Assembly (NCBI GenBank): GCA_902570035.1
Contig: CACFWO010000004.1
Coordinates: 62,001-126,000, forward strand
DNA: 64,000 bases
Direction: 5' to 3'
From: an uncultured SAR86 cluster bacterium
GTDB lineage: Bacteria > Pseudomonadota > Gammaproteobacteria > Magnimaribacterales > AG-339-G14
A program made the position numbers and the translations under genes. The notes under the pieces were generated by a model, which had not been told where the DNA came from, did no database searches, and worked only from the letters and a program-made list of their open reading frames with translations. Of this stretch, positions 41,340-51,555 are shown one piece after another (position 1 is the stretch's first letter; each line of letters begins with the position of its first letter).

Positions 41340-43844
41340 ATGAAAAGTAATATTTTATTAGTCCTTTTAAGTTTGTTTTTCTCTATTGCATTAATGGCGG
41401 ATGATTCAAACGGTGATTCAACAAAAGAGGAAACCAAAGAAGAGTCTAAAGAAGAGTCAAAAAAAGATGATCGAGAACTAATCTCAGAATTTGTTGAAGA
41501 ATTTATTATCTATGAGGGCTTGATAAAAAGTTACCAAGATCCAGAAAATGGAAATACTTACTTAGAATTAAGTGAAGAAGATATCTCAAAAGAATTTATT
41601 TATTTTGCTCATATTATTAATGGGACTGTAGAAGCAGGCCTTTTTAAAGGGAGTCATATAGATCAAGCAGTTATTAAATTCGAAAAACAATTTAATAGCT
41701 TAAATCTCGTTAGAGTGAATACGGAATATTATTTTGATCCTAATTCAGAACTCAGCAGGCAATCTCAATCTAACATAAGCGATTCGGTTATTGAAAATTT
41801 TGAAATTACTCACAAGAATGAGGATGAAAATACCTATCTTATTGATATAACCAAATTATTGAAAAGTGATAATTTAACCAAGTTAAAATCTGAACCAAGA
41901 GATTATGAGTCAGATAATTTTGGTATTGGATCTTTATCAAGATCTAAAACCGCTATTTCCAAAATTTACAACTATCCGAATAATACCGATTTTGAAGTCG
42001 ATTATGTTTTTTCAAATCCTGCAAGTTATGAATCATTAAGAAATACTTCGGTAAAATTAAGATATACATTTCTTGAAATGCCTCAAGAAAATGGTTTTGA
42101 AATACGTTTTGAAGATCCAAGAATAGGTTATTTTACGGATAGAGTAACGGATTTAAGTTCAACAGAAATTACTCCTTATAGAGACTTAGTTCAGAAATGG
42201 AATCTTCAAAAACAAAACCCTGATGCTGCTAAATCAAAGCCAATCAAACCTATCAAATTTTGGTTAGAGAATACTACTCCTAATGAATTAAGACCTCTGA
42301 TAAAAAATGCTGTGCTTGCATGGAACATAGCTTTCGAAAAAGCTGGTTTTATTGATGCTATCGAAGTTGATGTTCAACCAGATGATGCTGACTGGGATGC
42401 TGGTGATATTAGATACAACGTATTGAGGTGGACTTCATCTCCCAACCCACCGTTTGGGGGTTATGGTCCTAGTTTTTCTAACCCTAGAACTGGGGAAATA
42501 TTATCTGCGGATATTATGTTGGAATGGATTTTTCTAACCAATAGAATGAGATACGAAGATATATTTCTTTCATCTGAAGTTTCATCTGAACGCTGTAATT
42601 TTTCATCGTTGAGAAACGAACAAAGAATTTTTGGTAATTTAGTTGCTAATTCAATGAACTTCTCTCTTGAAGATACTGATAAATTATTTGAAGAAGAATT
42701 AACCATGTTAATACTTCATGAAGTTGGCCATACCCTTGGACTTAATCATAATATGGGAGCAACGACTCTTCACAATAATAAAGATGTTCACAATCCTGAA
42801 ATAACTTACAAAGAAGGACTATCTGCCTCAGTTATGGATTATCATGCAATCAACATAGCGCCACCAGGCGTAAAACAAGGTCAATTCTCTGATATCAAAC
42901 CTGGTCTTTATGATAAATGGGCGATCGAGTTTGCATATACTCCAGATCTATCTGAAGAAGAAATACAGAAAATATTAAACAGGTCTCAAGAAAAAGGTCA
43001 TTTTTTTGGCAATGACGCTGATGATATGAGATCGCCTGGCAGAGGTATTGACCCAAGAGTAAATATAGGAGACATGAGTGATGATCCTGTTGAATATGCC
43101 ATCGGAAGATACAAGCTTGTTCAGGAAATAATGCCAGACATAGTTGAAAAAATTAAATCTAAATCAGACACTTGGGAATCTGTCTATCAATCTTATTTCA
43201 TATTAATGAGACAAATTATGACCAGCATGGATGTCGTATCCAGGCAGATTGGAGGTGTCTATGTCACGCGTCATCCTTCGAATACAAAATCGGCAAAAAA
43301 ACCTTATGAAGCCGTTCCTTATAGAACCCAAAAAAAAGCTATGGAAACTCTAAATAAATACGCTTTTAACAGCGAAGGATTTAAGCCTCTTGAGTCTGTT
43401 GCAGCTTACATGCAACGAGAAAGAAGAGGATTTGATTTTTATGATGAGAATGAAGATCCTAAATTTCATGATTACATTCTTTCAGGACACAAAGGAATTC
43501 TTAATCATTTAACTAATAAAGATGTATTGAGAAGAATTACGGATTCCTCTTTTTATGGAAATGACTATAACGTTTCAGAGATGATGAGCGACTTAACAAA
43601 AGGAATCTTTCCAAGAGAAAAAATGAAAGAAATAGATACCATTAGCCAGAATCTCCAAGCAACTTATGTTAGTAAACTTATATCCATCACTAATCTGAAA
43701 AAATACGATGAGGTTGCTCAATCTGCTGCATTTGGTGAACTATTAAAAATTCAAAAGCTACTAAGAAGGCAATCTTCTAATGATGAGACTAAAAATCACA
43801 AAAAGAGACTTAGTCTCCAAATAAATAAAAAACTAGCAGCCTAA
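41340..43844 (+). CDS. Secreted zinc-dependent metalloprotease (DUF5117/DUF4953-like)
   Basis: Signal peptide; HEVGHTLGLNHNMGA zinc motif; SASVMDYHAINIAPPG Met-turn. Start probably MKSNILL at 41340. Confidence 0.88.
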   Translation: MKSNILLVLLSLFFSIALMADDSNGDSTKEETKEESKEESKKDDRELISEFVEEFIIYEGLIKSYQDPENGNTYLELSEEDISKEFIYFAHIINGTVEAGLFKGSHIDQAVIKFEKQFNSLNLVRVNTEYYFDPNSELSRQSQSNISDSVIENFEITHKNEDENTYLIDITKLLKSDNLTKLKSEPRDYESDNFGIGSLSRSKTAISKIYNYPNNTDFEVDYVFSNPASYESLRNTSVKLRYTFLEMPQENGFEIRFEDPRIGYFTDRVTDLSSTEITPYRDLVQKWNLQKQNPDAAKSKPIKPIKFWLENTTPNELRPLIKNAVLAWNIAFEKAGFIDAIEVDVQPDDADWDAGDIRYNVLRWTSSPNPPFGGYGPSFSNPRTGEILSADIMLEWIFLTNRMRYEDIFLSSEVSSERCNFSSLRNEQRIFGNLVANSMNFSLEDTDKLFEEELTMLILHEVGHTLGLNHNMGATTLHNNKDVHNPEITYKEGLSASVMDYHAINIAPPGVKQGQFSDIKPGLYDKWAIEFAYTPDLSEEEIQKILNRSQEKGHFFGNDADDMRSPGRGIDPRVNIGDMSDDPVEYAIGRYKLVQEIMPDIVEKIKSKSDTWESVYQSYFILMRQIMTSMDVVSRQIGGVYVTRHPSNTKSAKKPYEAVPYRTQKKAMETLNKYAFNSEGFKPLESVAAYMQRERRGFDFYDENEDPKFHDYILSGHKGILNHLTNKDVLRRITDSSFYGNDYNVSEMMSDLTKGIFPREKMKEIDTISQNLQATYVSKLISITNLKKYDEVAQSAAFGELLKIQKLLRRQSSNDETKNHKKRLSLQINKKLAA

Positions 43845-43846
43845 AC

Positions 43847-44878
43847 TTATAAACCCTTCAAAAACTTTTTGAAGTTTTCATTGACTATGTCAGGTGCTTC
43901 TTGTTGCGTCCAATGGCCTACACCATCGATAAATTTAACGATTTGTAGATCTTCATATAAGTCGCTTCTCTTCTCTAGCATTTCTTTTGCCATTGATTCA
44001 GCAGTTGGGCCATGAAATGCTCCTTTCCCTGCTCCATCTTCAATAGAATTTTTTAAAAAAAATGCAACTGGATCTAATGTTCCAGAAATAAAACAAGAAG
44101 GTTGAGATATTTTTGCAGTTTCTAACTCAACTAATTCTTCATAATCAATAGTTTGAGCACGATATCTATTGAGTGGGCCCCTCATTCCAGAGTTTTCAAA
44201 TTCTTTTACAAAGAACATTAATTCTTCCTTGTTAATCCAATCTGGGTAATTATCAAATACAGGCAGACAATCCAAAAATTTTGAATTTACGTTTTTTTGA
44301 TATTTTGGATTATCAGCATTTTCAGCTAAGAAAGACATCCCTCTTCCATCGCTTGAGAAATATGTAAGCTCTAAAGCATTTTTTAAATCCTTTTCAAATT
44401 CTTCTTCAGCAACACCTTCTTCTTGAAAATAAAGTTGATAGAAAAATTTCCCTTTGTACAGCATTTTCCATAAATCAATGGAAGACATTGGTCCTCTGCC
44501 TGTATAGGGAACTGATAATGCACCAACAGCAGAAATTTTATCAGGGTAAAGAGCCGCAGTATTCCAGACTATTGGTGCTCCCCAATCATGGCCAAATAGA
44601 ATTGCATCAGAGTATCCAAGATCTTCTATTACTGAAATGATATCCGAAGTTAAATTTTTCATCGAATATTCAGAAATTTCGTAAGGCTTATCAGATTGGC
44701 CATATCCTCTTACATCGATTGCGGCAACTTTATAACCTAGCGATGCTAGAAAAGGTATTTGATGTCTCCAGCTATACCAACTTTCAGGCCATCCGTGAAC
44801 CAAAACAATTAAAGGACCTTCACCTTCAATTGCTGCGCCTATTTTTAATCCATTTCCATTAAGATGTTTATATTCCAT
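43847..44878 (-). CDS. Alpha/beta hydrolase, epoxide hydrolase-like
   Basis: LVHGWPESWYSWRHQIPFLASLGYKVAAIDVRGYGQSDKP; LFGHDWGAPIVW; GVGHWTQQEAPD. Confidence 0.9.
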   Translation of the reverse strand: MEYKHLNGNGLKIGAAIEGEGPLIVLVHGWPESWYSWRHQIPFLASLGYKVAAIDVRGYGQSDKPYEISEYSMKNLTSDIISVIEDLGYSDAILFGHDWGAPIVWNTAALYPDKISAVGALSVPYTGRGPMSSIDLWKMLYKGKFFYQLYFQEEGVAEEEFEKDLKNALELTYFSSDGRGMSFLAENADNPKYQKNVNSKFLDCLPVFDNYPDWINKEELMFFVKEFENSGMRGPLNRYRAQTIDYEELVELETAKISQPSCFISGTLDPVAFFLKNSIEDGAGKGAFHGPTAESMAKEMLEKRSDLYEDLQIVKFIDGVGHWTQQEAPDIVNENFKKFLKGL

Positions 44879-44881
44879 ATG

Positions 44882-44887
44882 TATAAT
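44882..44887 (+). promoter_or_regulatory. -10 box TATAAT, 6 nt upstream of ATG 44894
   Basis: Perfect hexamer in the 15-bp divergent gap; TTAAGA sits 17 bp upstream as a weak -35. Confidence 0.55.
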
Positions 44888-44893
44888 TAGATC

Positions 44894-45550
44894 ATGGAAA
44901 ACCTAAAAGTAGCAATTATCCCTGTCACTCCATTAATGCAAAACAGCTGTGTTATTTGGAATGAAAATACTAAAAATGCAGCGGTCACAGATCCAGGTGG
45001 CGATTTAGATAAAATCAATGATTTTTTATCGAAAAATAATTTGAACCTAGTTAAAATCTTTATTACTCATGGGCACTTGGATCACGCTGGAGGAGCTTTT
45101 AATTTGTCTCAGGAACACGATGTAAAAATAGAAGGTCCTCATCCTGATGATGAATTTTTAATTACGGGTTTAGAAGATCAGGGCAAAGTGTATGGTGTGC
45201 CTGGAACAAAAAATTTTCTGCCTGATAGATGGTTAGATGACGGGGACAAGATTGAATTAGATGGAATTTCTTTTGATGTATATCACTGTCCAGGTCATAC
45301 TCCTGGCCACGTTATATTCCACCAAGCTGATGCAAAAATTGCTATCGTCGGTGATGTACTATTTCAAGGTTCTATAGGACGAACTGATCTACCAAGGGGA
45401 AATACTCAGAGCCTTATAGACTCGATTAGAAATAAACTTTGGAAGTTAGATGATGATACTACTTTTGTACCGGGCCATGGTCCTTTATCAACATTTGGTC
45501 AGGAAAAGAAAACTAACCCTTATGTTGCTGATCAGTTATTCAAAGATTAA
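44894..45550 (+). CDS. MBL-fold metallo-hydrolase (glyoxalase II-like)
   Basis: ITHGHLDHAGGAFNLS; YHCPGHTPGHVIFH; GDVLFQGSIGRTDLPRG. Confidence 0.92.
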   Translation: MENLKVAIIPVTPLMQNSCVIWNENTKNAAVTDPGGDLDKINDFLSKNNLNLVKIFITHGHLDHAGGAFNLSQEHDVKIEGPHPDDEFLITGLEDQGKVYGVPGTKNFLPDRWLDDGDKIELDGISFDVYHCPGHTPGHVIFHQADAKIAIVGDVLFQGSIGRTDLPRGNTQSLIDSIRNKLWKLDDDTTFVPGHGPLSTFGQEKKTNPYVADQLFKD

Positions 45551-46687
45551 TTACATCTCTTCATAAACAGCTTTTTCCATTACTTCTAGCAAACCCTTAC
45601 ATTTTTCGTCGTAATGCGGTGATAATTGCATCATTACAGTACCAGCAATTTTTGATTGTGGATCAATCCAAAAATAAGTGTTAAAAATACCTGACCATGA
45701 TAAAGATCCTTTTTTTCTTCTATCAGGTATATCCTCTTCGTTGATCAAAAAACCGTATCCCCATTTTTTCTTTATTTCCGGAAACCATTCGTTTCCATGA
45801 ACCAGAACAGGGTTAAACGTAGGTTGATAGGAATAATTTAAATCGCCTATTTGATTTGTGGTCATAAGAGAAGTGAGTGAATCAGATAAAAGTGGATTTG
45901 TATCTGAAAGGAAAATTCTCATAAATTTACAATAATCTGATGGATTAGAAAGAATTCCACCGCCGCCGCTAAAAAATGACTGAACAGAATCATCAAAAAG
46001 ACCGGTGGAATGAATAAAATTTCCATTATCCATAAGGTGCATCTCTGCCAACCTATCTTTTCCTAAAAAGTCGGGATCGAAAGACGTATCGTTCATCCCC
46101 AGAGGATCAAAAACAAATTCCCTACAAATCTCTTCTAAATTTTTATTTAATAATTTTTCTATGATGACTCCAACCCAATCAAGACCGACCCCATATTCCC
46201 ATCTAGAGTCAGGATGATATGAAAGCGGAACGTTTATAAAGTTACCTTCTTTATCTGTGAGAGGAGCAATCTTTTCTTCTAAGATGAGGTGAGCAAGCAG
46301 AGGATCATGAAAATCATATGCAAATCCTGAAGTATGAGCTAGCAAATGATGAAGTGTGATGTCCTTGTTAGCTTTTTCATAAATAACTTTTCCATCTTGA
46401 AGTTTTCCTACCTCTAAATCTTTTAGATCTGAATGAAAATTATGAACAGGTTTATCTAAATCAATCAGTCCTAGTTCAACACACTTAAGTGCTGCAAAAG
46501 TAACTATAGGCTTTGTCATCGAAGCAATTCTATAAAGAGTACTATTCGAAGGTGGTTTATCTTCTCCTTCGAGTTGGTTGCCATAGTGCTCTAGAAAAAC
46601 TGTTTCGTGTTCATTAGTAACCGCAAAGGATGCAAAAGGAATGTTTTCTTGATCTATTTTCTCTTTTATTTTATTTTGAATATTCAT
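45551..46687 (-). CDS. Beta-lactamase-family serine hydrolase
   Basis: YRIASMTKPIV (SxxK), YGVGLDWVG (Yx[NG]-like), HGNEWF region. The N-terminal MRVRSPLPAPLIN is tRNA read-through; start revised to 46687. Confidence 0.87.
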   Translation of the reverse strand: MNIQNKIKEKIDQENIPFASFAVTNEHETVFLEHYGNQLEGEDKPPSNSTLYRIASMTKPIVTFAALKCVELGLIDLDKPVHNFHSDLKDLEVGKLQDGKVIYEKANKDITLHHLLAHTSGFAYDFHDPLLAHLILEEKIAPLTDKEGNFINVPLSYHPDSRWEYGVGLDWVGVIIEKLLNKNLEEICREFVFDPLGMNDTSFDPDFLGKDRLAEMHLMDNGNFIHSTGLFDDSVQSFFSGGGGILSNPSDYCKFMRIFLSDTNPLLSDSLTSLMTTNQIGDLNYSYQPTFNPVLVHGNEWFPEIKKKWGYGFLINEEDIPDRRKKGSLSWSGIFNTYFWIDPQSKIAGTVMMQLSPHYDEKCKGLLEVMEKAVYEEM

Positions 46688-46696
46688 ATTAATTAG

Positions 46697-46771
46697 TGGA
46701 GCGGGCAGCGGGGATCGAACCCGCATCGTCAGCTTGGAAGGCTGAAGTAATAGCCATTATACCATGCCCGC
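46697..46771 (-). tRNA. tRNA-Gly (anticodon TCC)
   Basis: GCGGGCATGGTATAATGGCTATTACTTCAGCCTTCCAAGCTGACGATGCGGGTTCGATCCCCGCTGCCCGCTCCA. Confidence 0.95.
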
Positions 46772-46867
46772 TTTGTGTGAAAATTGATTATACACTTTCT
46801 GTTAAAACTATAATTGAACTTCTCAATACTAAAAAAAAAGGTTTAAATATGAAACAAAAGGAGAATT

Positions 46868-47479
46868 ATGAAATATTTAGCGTTAATATTTTTCGTTTTT
46901 GTGCTCTCTTGTTCTAAGTCTGTGAGTGATGAGCCTAGTGCTCCTCATAATTCTGCAGAATGGCAAATTTGGGCTTACTCGACTGCTGCTCCAAGTTATA
47001 TTGGAGACTATGCAACGATCATTGGCGGTGATGGTTCAATCTTAAGAGAAGGCTCAAACGGCTGGACTTGCATGTCAGGAAACCCAAGGCCTTTTCCTTC
47101 AGTTGGTTGGAATAATCCACATCAAGCGATGCCTACCTGTTCTGATACTGAGGCAATGAAATGGATGGCTGCCTTTATGAACAACGTTGATCCTATCATG
47201 GATAGAGATGGCTATATGTGGATGCTTCACGGAGACGTTGGTGAAGACAATTTAGTTCCAGGAGTTCTTTCGAAAAGTGATTCTACACCAGGACAATTTA
47301 TTGAATCTGGTCCACACTTTATGGTTGTACCAAAGGATCCTGATACTTTAAAGAACTTCACATCTGATTTTACTCGAGGAGAACCTTACGTTATGTTTCC
47401 TGATTCAAAATGGGCGCATTTAATGGTACCTGTAGGAGATTACTATAAATATCAGCCTGAATCGTCTCCTTCAAACTAA
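46868..47479 (+). CDS. Putative lipoprotein, tandem paralogue 1
   Basis: MKYLALIFFVFVLSCSKS lipobox; SD AAAGGAG; EWQIWAYSTAAPSYIGDYATIIGGDGSILREGSNGWTC. Confidence 0.75.
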   Translation: MKYLALIFFVFVLSCSKSVSDEPSAPHNSAEWQIWAYSTAAPSYIGDYATIIGGDGSILREGSNGWTCMSGNPRPFPSVGWNNPHQAMPTCSDTEAMKWMAAFMNNVDPIMDRDGYMWMLHGDVGEDNLVPGVLSKSDSTPGQFIESGPHFMVVPKDPDTLKNFTSDFTRGEPYVMFPDSKWAHLMVPVGDYYKYQPESSPSN

Positions 47480-47494
47480 ATTAACGGAGTAATT

Positions 47495-48109
47495 ATGAAA
47501 TATTTATTTAGCATACTTTTTATTATTCTTATTTCTTGTTCAAGTTCGACATCTGATGAGCCTAACGTGTCTCGTGATTCTGATGAGTGGCAAATTTGGG
47601 CTTACAGTAAGGCTGCACCTGATTTTATTGGGGAATTTGCAACAATTGTTGGAGGAGACGGTAAAGTGATTCGAGAAGGATCTAATGGATGGACCTGCAC
47701 CGCCACATTAGAAATGCCTGAAGGCGGATTTGAAACTCCTCAGCATGGAAATACCCTTTGTGCCGATGAAGAAGGTTTTAAATGGGCTGAAGCTTACATG
47801 ACTGGCGGCAAACCTAACATGAAAAGAGATGCTTATATTTGGATGCTTAATGGTGATATGGGAGAAGATAATATGAATTCAAGCTTCTATGGAGGTGATC
47901 ACGATAAAGCAAAAATGATGGGGCACTTTATCGAGTCAGGGCCTCACTTAATGTTGATGCCGAAAGATACAAAAACTATAGAAAATTTCCCTACAGATTT
48001 CACGACAGGAGCTCCGTACCAGATGTTTAAAGGAACTCCTTATGCTCACTTAATGATTCCTGTAGAAGGTTACTATGAGTTTCAACCTGATTCTAATCCG
48101 CTAAACTAA
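47495..48109 (+). CDS. Putative lipoprotein, tandem paralogue 2
   Basis: MKYLFSILFIILISCSSS lipobox; EWQIWAYSKAAPDFIGEFATIVGGDGKVIREGSNGWTC, colinear with paralogue 1. Confidence 0.75.
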   Translation: MKYLFSILFIILISCSSSTSDEPNVSRDSDEWQIWAYSKAAPDFIGEFATIVGGDGKVIREGSNGWTCTATLEMPEGGFETPQHGNTLCADEEGFKWAEAYMTGGKPNMKRDAYIWMLNGDMGEDNMNSSFYGGDHDKAKMMGHFIESGPHLMLMPKDTKTIENFPTDFTTGAPYQMFKGTPYAHLMIPVEGYYEFQPDSNPLN

Positions 48110-48118
48110 ATAAAAGTT

Positions 48119-48153
48119 TTAAAGAAAGGAGATTTTTAAATCTCCTTTCTTTA
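48119..48153. terminator. Intrinsic terminator hairpin
   Basis: AAAGAAAGGAGATTTTTAAATCTCCTTTCTTT after the lipoprotein pair. Confidence 0.75.
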
Positions 48154-49107
48154 TGCAATAAATAAATTTAAAGTTCTTTCAATAAACCAATAACTGCTTA
48201 TGCCTCCTATCGCAAAAGCAGATATTATTTTGAATTCATTTCGTAGATTTACTTTTGAAAAAAGAAAAAACAAAGAAAAAATTATCGGCAGCAAACTCAG
48301 CTGGGCTAATTCAATGCCTACATTAAACAACAATAAAGTTTGAAATAAGCTTTGCCCTGAAAATCCAATTTCCATTAAAGCACCAGCAAATCCAAATCCG
48401 TGAATCAATCCAAAGCCAAAAGGTATATGCCATGGGATTTCTCTTAAATCTTTTTTATCTAAAATCTCATAGGCTAAATAAATTATTGTTAAAGCAATCA
48501 CCGCTTCGGTTGCAGTTTGAGGTAATCTAACTACGCCCAAAGAAGACAAAGCCAAAGTGATGCTATGAGCAACCGTAAAGGATGTAATTGTTTTTATTAA
48601 ATTAAACCAACCGCTAATTAGAAAAACTAAGCCAAATACAAATAAGATATGATCATACCCTCCTAACAGATGTTCAAATCCCATAAATAAATATGAAAAG
48701 TTAGAGTATTCAACTTCATTTGGTATGACTAAATCTGTATTTTCCGAAGTAATGTAGTCTTGAAAGACTTCATCGTTAATAAATCTAATTGTTACCATCA
48801 CATCAGTCATAAATGACATATTAGTGACATTTAAAGTGGATCCCTTAAGCATCTCTGAACAATTTAATTCAATAATTTCTAACAGATATTTCCCACTTCT
48901 TTTTGGAAATAAATCATCTTCAAATGAACAAAATTCAGGAAAATTTATCTTTGATTTAGAAGATTGATTTAAGGGAAATTTCCAGTTAACTAGATAGTCA
49001 GATTCGGAAATTTGAGTAATTTCAAGTTGCGCAGGTGTAAATTCATGCGAATTAACCTCAAAGCTCGCAAAAACCAATAAAAAAAAATAAAGAGCTAATT
49101 TACTCAA
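48151..49107 (-). CDS. HupE/UreJ family membrane protein
   Basis: GFEHLLGGYDHILFVFGLVFLISGW; FTVAHSITLALSSLGVVRLP; PFGFGLIHGFGFAGAL. Confidence 0.86.
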   Translation of the reverse strand: MSKLALYFFLLVFASFEVNSHEFTPAQLEITQISESDYLVNWKFPLNQSSKSKINFPEFCSFEDDLFPKRSGKYLLEIIELNCSEMLKGSTLNVTNMSFMTDVMVTIRFINDEVFQDYITSENTDLVIPNEVEYSNFSYLFMGFEHLLGGYDHILFVFGLVFLISGWFNLIKTITSFTVAHSITLALSSLGVVRLPQTATEAVIALTIIYLAYEILDKKDLREIPWHIPFGFGLIHGFGFAGALMEIGFSGQSLFQTLLLFNVGIELAQLSLLPIIFSLFFLFSKVNLRNEFKIISAFAIGGISSYWFIERTLNLFIA

Positions 49108-49885
49108 AACTATATTTTTTGCTTAACGATACGTCGTAAGATTTTATTAAATCCTCTGTATACTTTTTTAAAACTTCATCCTTTTTTACTAATAAATAAG
49201 TATCTAAAAGTTTATCCTTGATGAAACTAAACTCAGGTAAATACGAATTTTCAATGTTTGATACATTTACTATGTGCCACCCATAAATAGATTCAATTAT
49301 TTGATCTTTTTTTAGAGTTGTTAATTCATCCAATGAAGCAGCGAATTTATCACCAAAATCTCTCTGTAATTGTCTTATTGTTTTATCTGAAAAATTTCTT
49401 CCTAATAAAAACGGATCACTCTTAATATTCTTATCTACCAGATATTGTTTTACTTCTTCTAATGAGCGAGATTCTTTTGAGAAAAAGACATGATTAAAGC
49501 TTAATCTTTTAGGAATCCTAAACTCACCTTTATTCTCATCAAAATATTTTTTTAACTCGTTATCATTCGGAATTTTCACACCTTCTTCTTGTTTCAAAAA
49601 ACCTAATTTTTGAACTAGTCTTCTTTTGACAATAATATCTCCTCTATCTAAATTAAGTTTCAAAGCTTCTCGATATAAAACTTCGTTTTGTATGAAGTTT
49701 TCTATGATGGTCTTTAGTTCTTCTTTACTTGGGGGTCTTTGCATTTGATCGTTCCAAGTAGCTATCAGAAAATCAATGTCGTTATCGCTAACGTAAATTA
49801 TATTTTCATCATCACTATTTAAAAGCCAATCCAATAAGTAAAGAGAAATTGCAATTGATAAAAAAATAAATATTTTTTTTGACAT
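49100..49885 (-). CDS. Membrane-anchored parvulin-type peptidylprolyl isomerase
   Basis: N-terminal TM; FIQNEVLYREALKLNLDRGDIIVKRRLVQKL; RIPKRLSFNHVFFSKE; YGWHIVNV. Confidence 0.8.
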   Translation of the reverse strand: MSKKIFIFLSIAISLYLLDWLLNSDDENIIYVSDNDIDFLIATWNDQMQRPPSKEELKTIIENFIQNEVLYREALKLNLDRGDIIVKRRLVQKLGFLKQEEGVKIPNDNELKKYFDENKGEFRIPKRLSFNHVFFSKESRSLEEVKQYLVDKNIKSDPFLLGRNFSDKTIRQLQRDFGDKFAASLDELTTLKKDQIIESIYGWHIVNVSNIENSYLPEFSFIKDKLLDTYLLVKKDEVLKKYTEDLIKSYDVSLSKKYSFE

Positions 49886-49926
49886 ATTTTTTAACGTTCT
49901 ATTTTTTTATTTTTGAAACAGGTAGA

Positions 49927-50934
49927 TCATAAATTATTTTTAATAACTACCTTTCCAACTAATTTTCTTTTAGATAAATACTTCAAAGCTTCTTTAGCAT
50001 CAGTTAAATTAAATTCTTTACATATGTGGGGTTTTAAATTTCCTGTCTCTGCAAGTTCATAGATAATTTTTTTTGTTTCTGCTCCTTTTTCAGGGTCTCT
50101 AATACCATATTCACCAGCTCTGACGCCTATAACCGAAAATCCTTTTATCAAGGCAATATTTACTGGCAAGGTGGGTAATCTTCCGCTAGTAAAACCAACA
50201 ATCAATAATCTTCCATTCCAATTTATACATCGAATAGATTCATCAAAAACATCTCCACCGACAGGATCGTAAATTAAATCAGCTCCCTTCCCATTGGTTA
50301 AATCTTTAACCTCCTCTCTAAAAGCAGTAATGCCATCCTTAAGGGTATTCACAACATGATCTGCTCCCCAAGATTTAACAATTTCAAGTTTCTTACCAGA
50401 AGTTCCTGTTGCAATTACCCTATTTCCAAACATTTTTGCAAGTTGAACCGCTGCCATGCCTACTCCACCCGATGAACCATGAATAAGAACAGTATCATCA
50501 GGTTTCATCTCCCCTCTCCAAATTAATGAAACGTATGCAGTGGTATAAGCTGTAGCGAATGCAGCTGCTTCTGCCATGTTTAAAGCATTAGGTTTTTTTG
50601 ATATTTTAGATGCAGGCAAAACAATGAAATTTGCCATTGCACCATGACCCCATCCGCCAAACATTACCTCATCATCAATTTTTAAATCTTTTACATCCGG
50701 ACCAATAGATTCTATGATTCCAGAACCTTCCATGCCCAAGAAAAAAGGTAATTCTGGTTTTCTTTGATATTTACCTTGAGACATCAACCAATCTGGAAAA
50801 TTTAATGAAGCGTGTGAGATTTTTATTTTTACCAAATCTTTTTCTATTTTTGGTAATTCTAAATTTCCTAAATTGATCCCGGACATATCCTCGGATAAAT
50901 AATGGCAAAGAAGACCTTGGGCTTGAAAAGACAT
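49927..50934 (-). CDS. NADPH:quinone oxidoreductase family protein
   Basis: FFLGMEGSGIIESIGPDVKDLKIDDEVM; VLIHGSSGGVGMAAVQLAKMFGNRVIATG. Confidence 0.88.
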   Translation of the reverse strand: MSFQAQGLLCHYLSEDMSGINLGNLELPKIEKDLVKIKISHASLNFPDWLMSQGKYQRKPELPFFLGMEGSGIIESIGPDVKDLKIDDEVMFGGWGHGAMANFIVLPASKISKKPNALNMAEAAAFATAYTTAYVSLIWRGEMKPDDTVLIHGSSGGVGMAAVQLAKMFGNRVIATGTSGKKLEIVKSWGADHVVNTLKDGITAFREEVKDLTNGKGADLIYDPVGGDVFDESIRCINWNGRLLIVGFTSGRLPTLPVNIALIKGFSVIGVRAGEYGIRDPEKGAETKKIIYELAETGNLKPHICKEFNLTDAKEALKYLSKRKLVGKVVIKNNL

Positions 50935-50936
50935 TT

Positions 50937-51335
50937 TTAAAATCTACCTATTATTTGTCTGCTTCTTTTTAAATCTGCCAATCTCAAAACAACTGCTGTT
51001 CCGATTGTTACTATGAAACAGAAGATTTGAGCAATCGTAATTCCCATAAAGAAAATAGCTACAAATTGGGTAATAACAAACGAAGTTATCACAATATAAA
51101 TAGGCCACAATGTTGAAGTTGGATTTTTTCCTGCAAAATATCTATAAATAAAATAACAAATGGTCAGATAAAGAGAAGGAATAATGGTTCTCAATCTCCA
51201 TTCATACATTGTCTCTTCAGTAAAACCCGCTCCAGGAAAAACACTTATTAAATTAGGATCAATGATAAAGAAGAGAGAAAGTGTTGCAAAAAACACAAAT
51301 AAGATAATCAAAATAACTTTAATAGATAAGTCCAT
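50937..51335 (-). CDS. Hypothetical multi-TM membrane protein
   Basis: 132 aa with about four hydrophobic segments. Confidence 0.6.
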   Translation of the reverse strand: MDLSIKVILIILFVFFATLSLFFIIDPNLISVFPGAGFTEETMYEWRLRTIIPSLYLTICYFIYRYFAGKNPTSTLWPIYIVITSFVITQFVAIFFMGITIAQIFCFIVTIGTAVVLRLADLKRSRQIIGRF

Positions 51336-51381
51336 TTCTCCCTCTGAATGTTAAAATTATAACAATTTACTTATAAAAATT

Positions 51382-51555
51382 ATGAATCCTTTTACTATTG
51401 CAAAAGACATAAAAAATATTGAAAAGATCCTAAAACCTGCCTTAGAAAAATATATTCAAGGCGCGGGTTTTGCAAAAAGCGCAGAAATTGATGAAATTCT
51501 TAAAAAGGTTGATGATCTGGAAAAGAGAATAAAAAATCTAGAAGAAAAACTATAA
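51382..51555 (+). CDS. Small coiled-coil protein (57 aa)
   Basis: MNPFTIAKDIKNIEKILKPALEKYIQGAGFAKSAEIDEILKKVDDLEKRIKNLEEKL*. Not in the ORF track; 3' end overlaps the convergent gene by 6 bp. Confidence 0.6.
   Translation: MNPFTIAKDIKNIEKILKPALEKYIQGAGFAKSAEIDEILKKVDDLEKRIKNLEEKL

Noticed and set aside
46696-46917. 73-aa plus-strand ORF starting MERAAGIEPASSAWKAEV
   Set aside because: Read-through of the antisense strand of tRNA-Gly; classic artefact.
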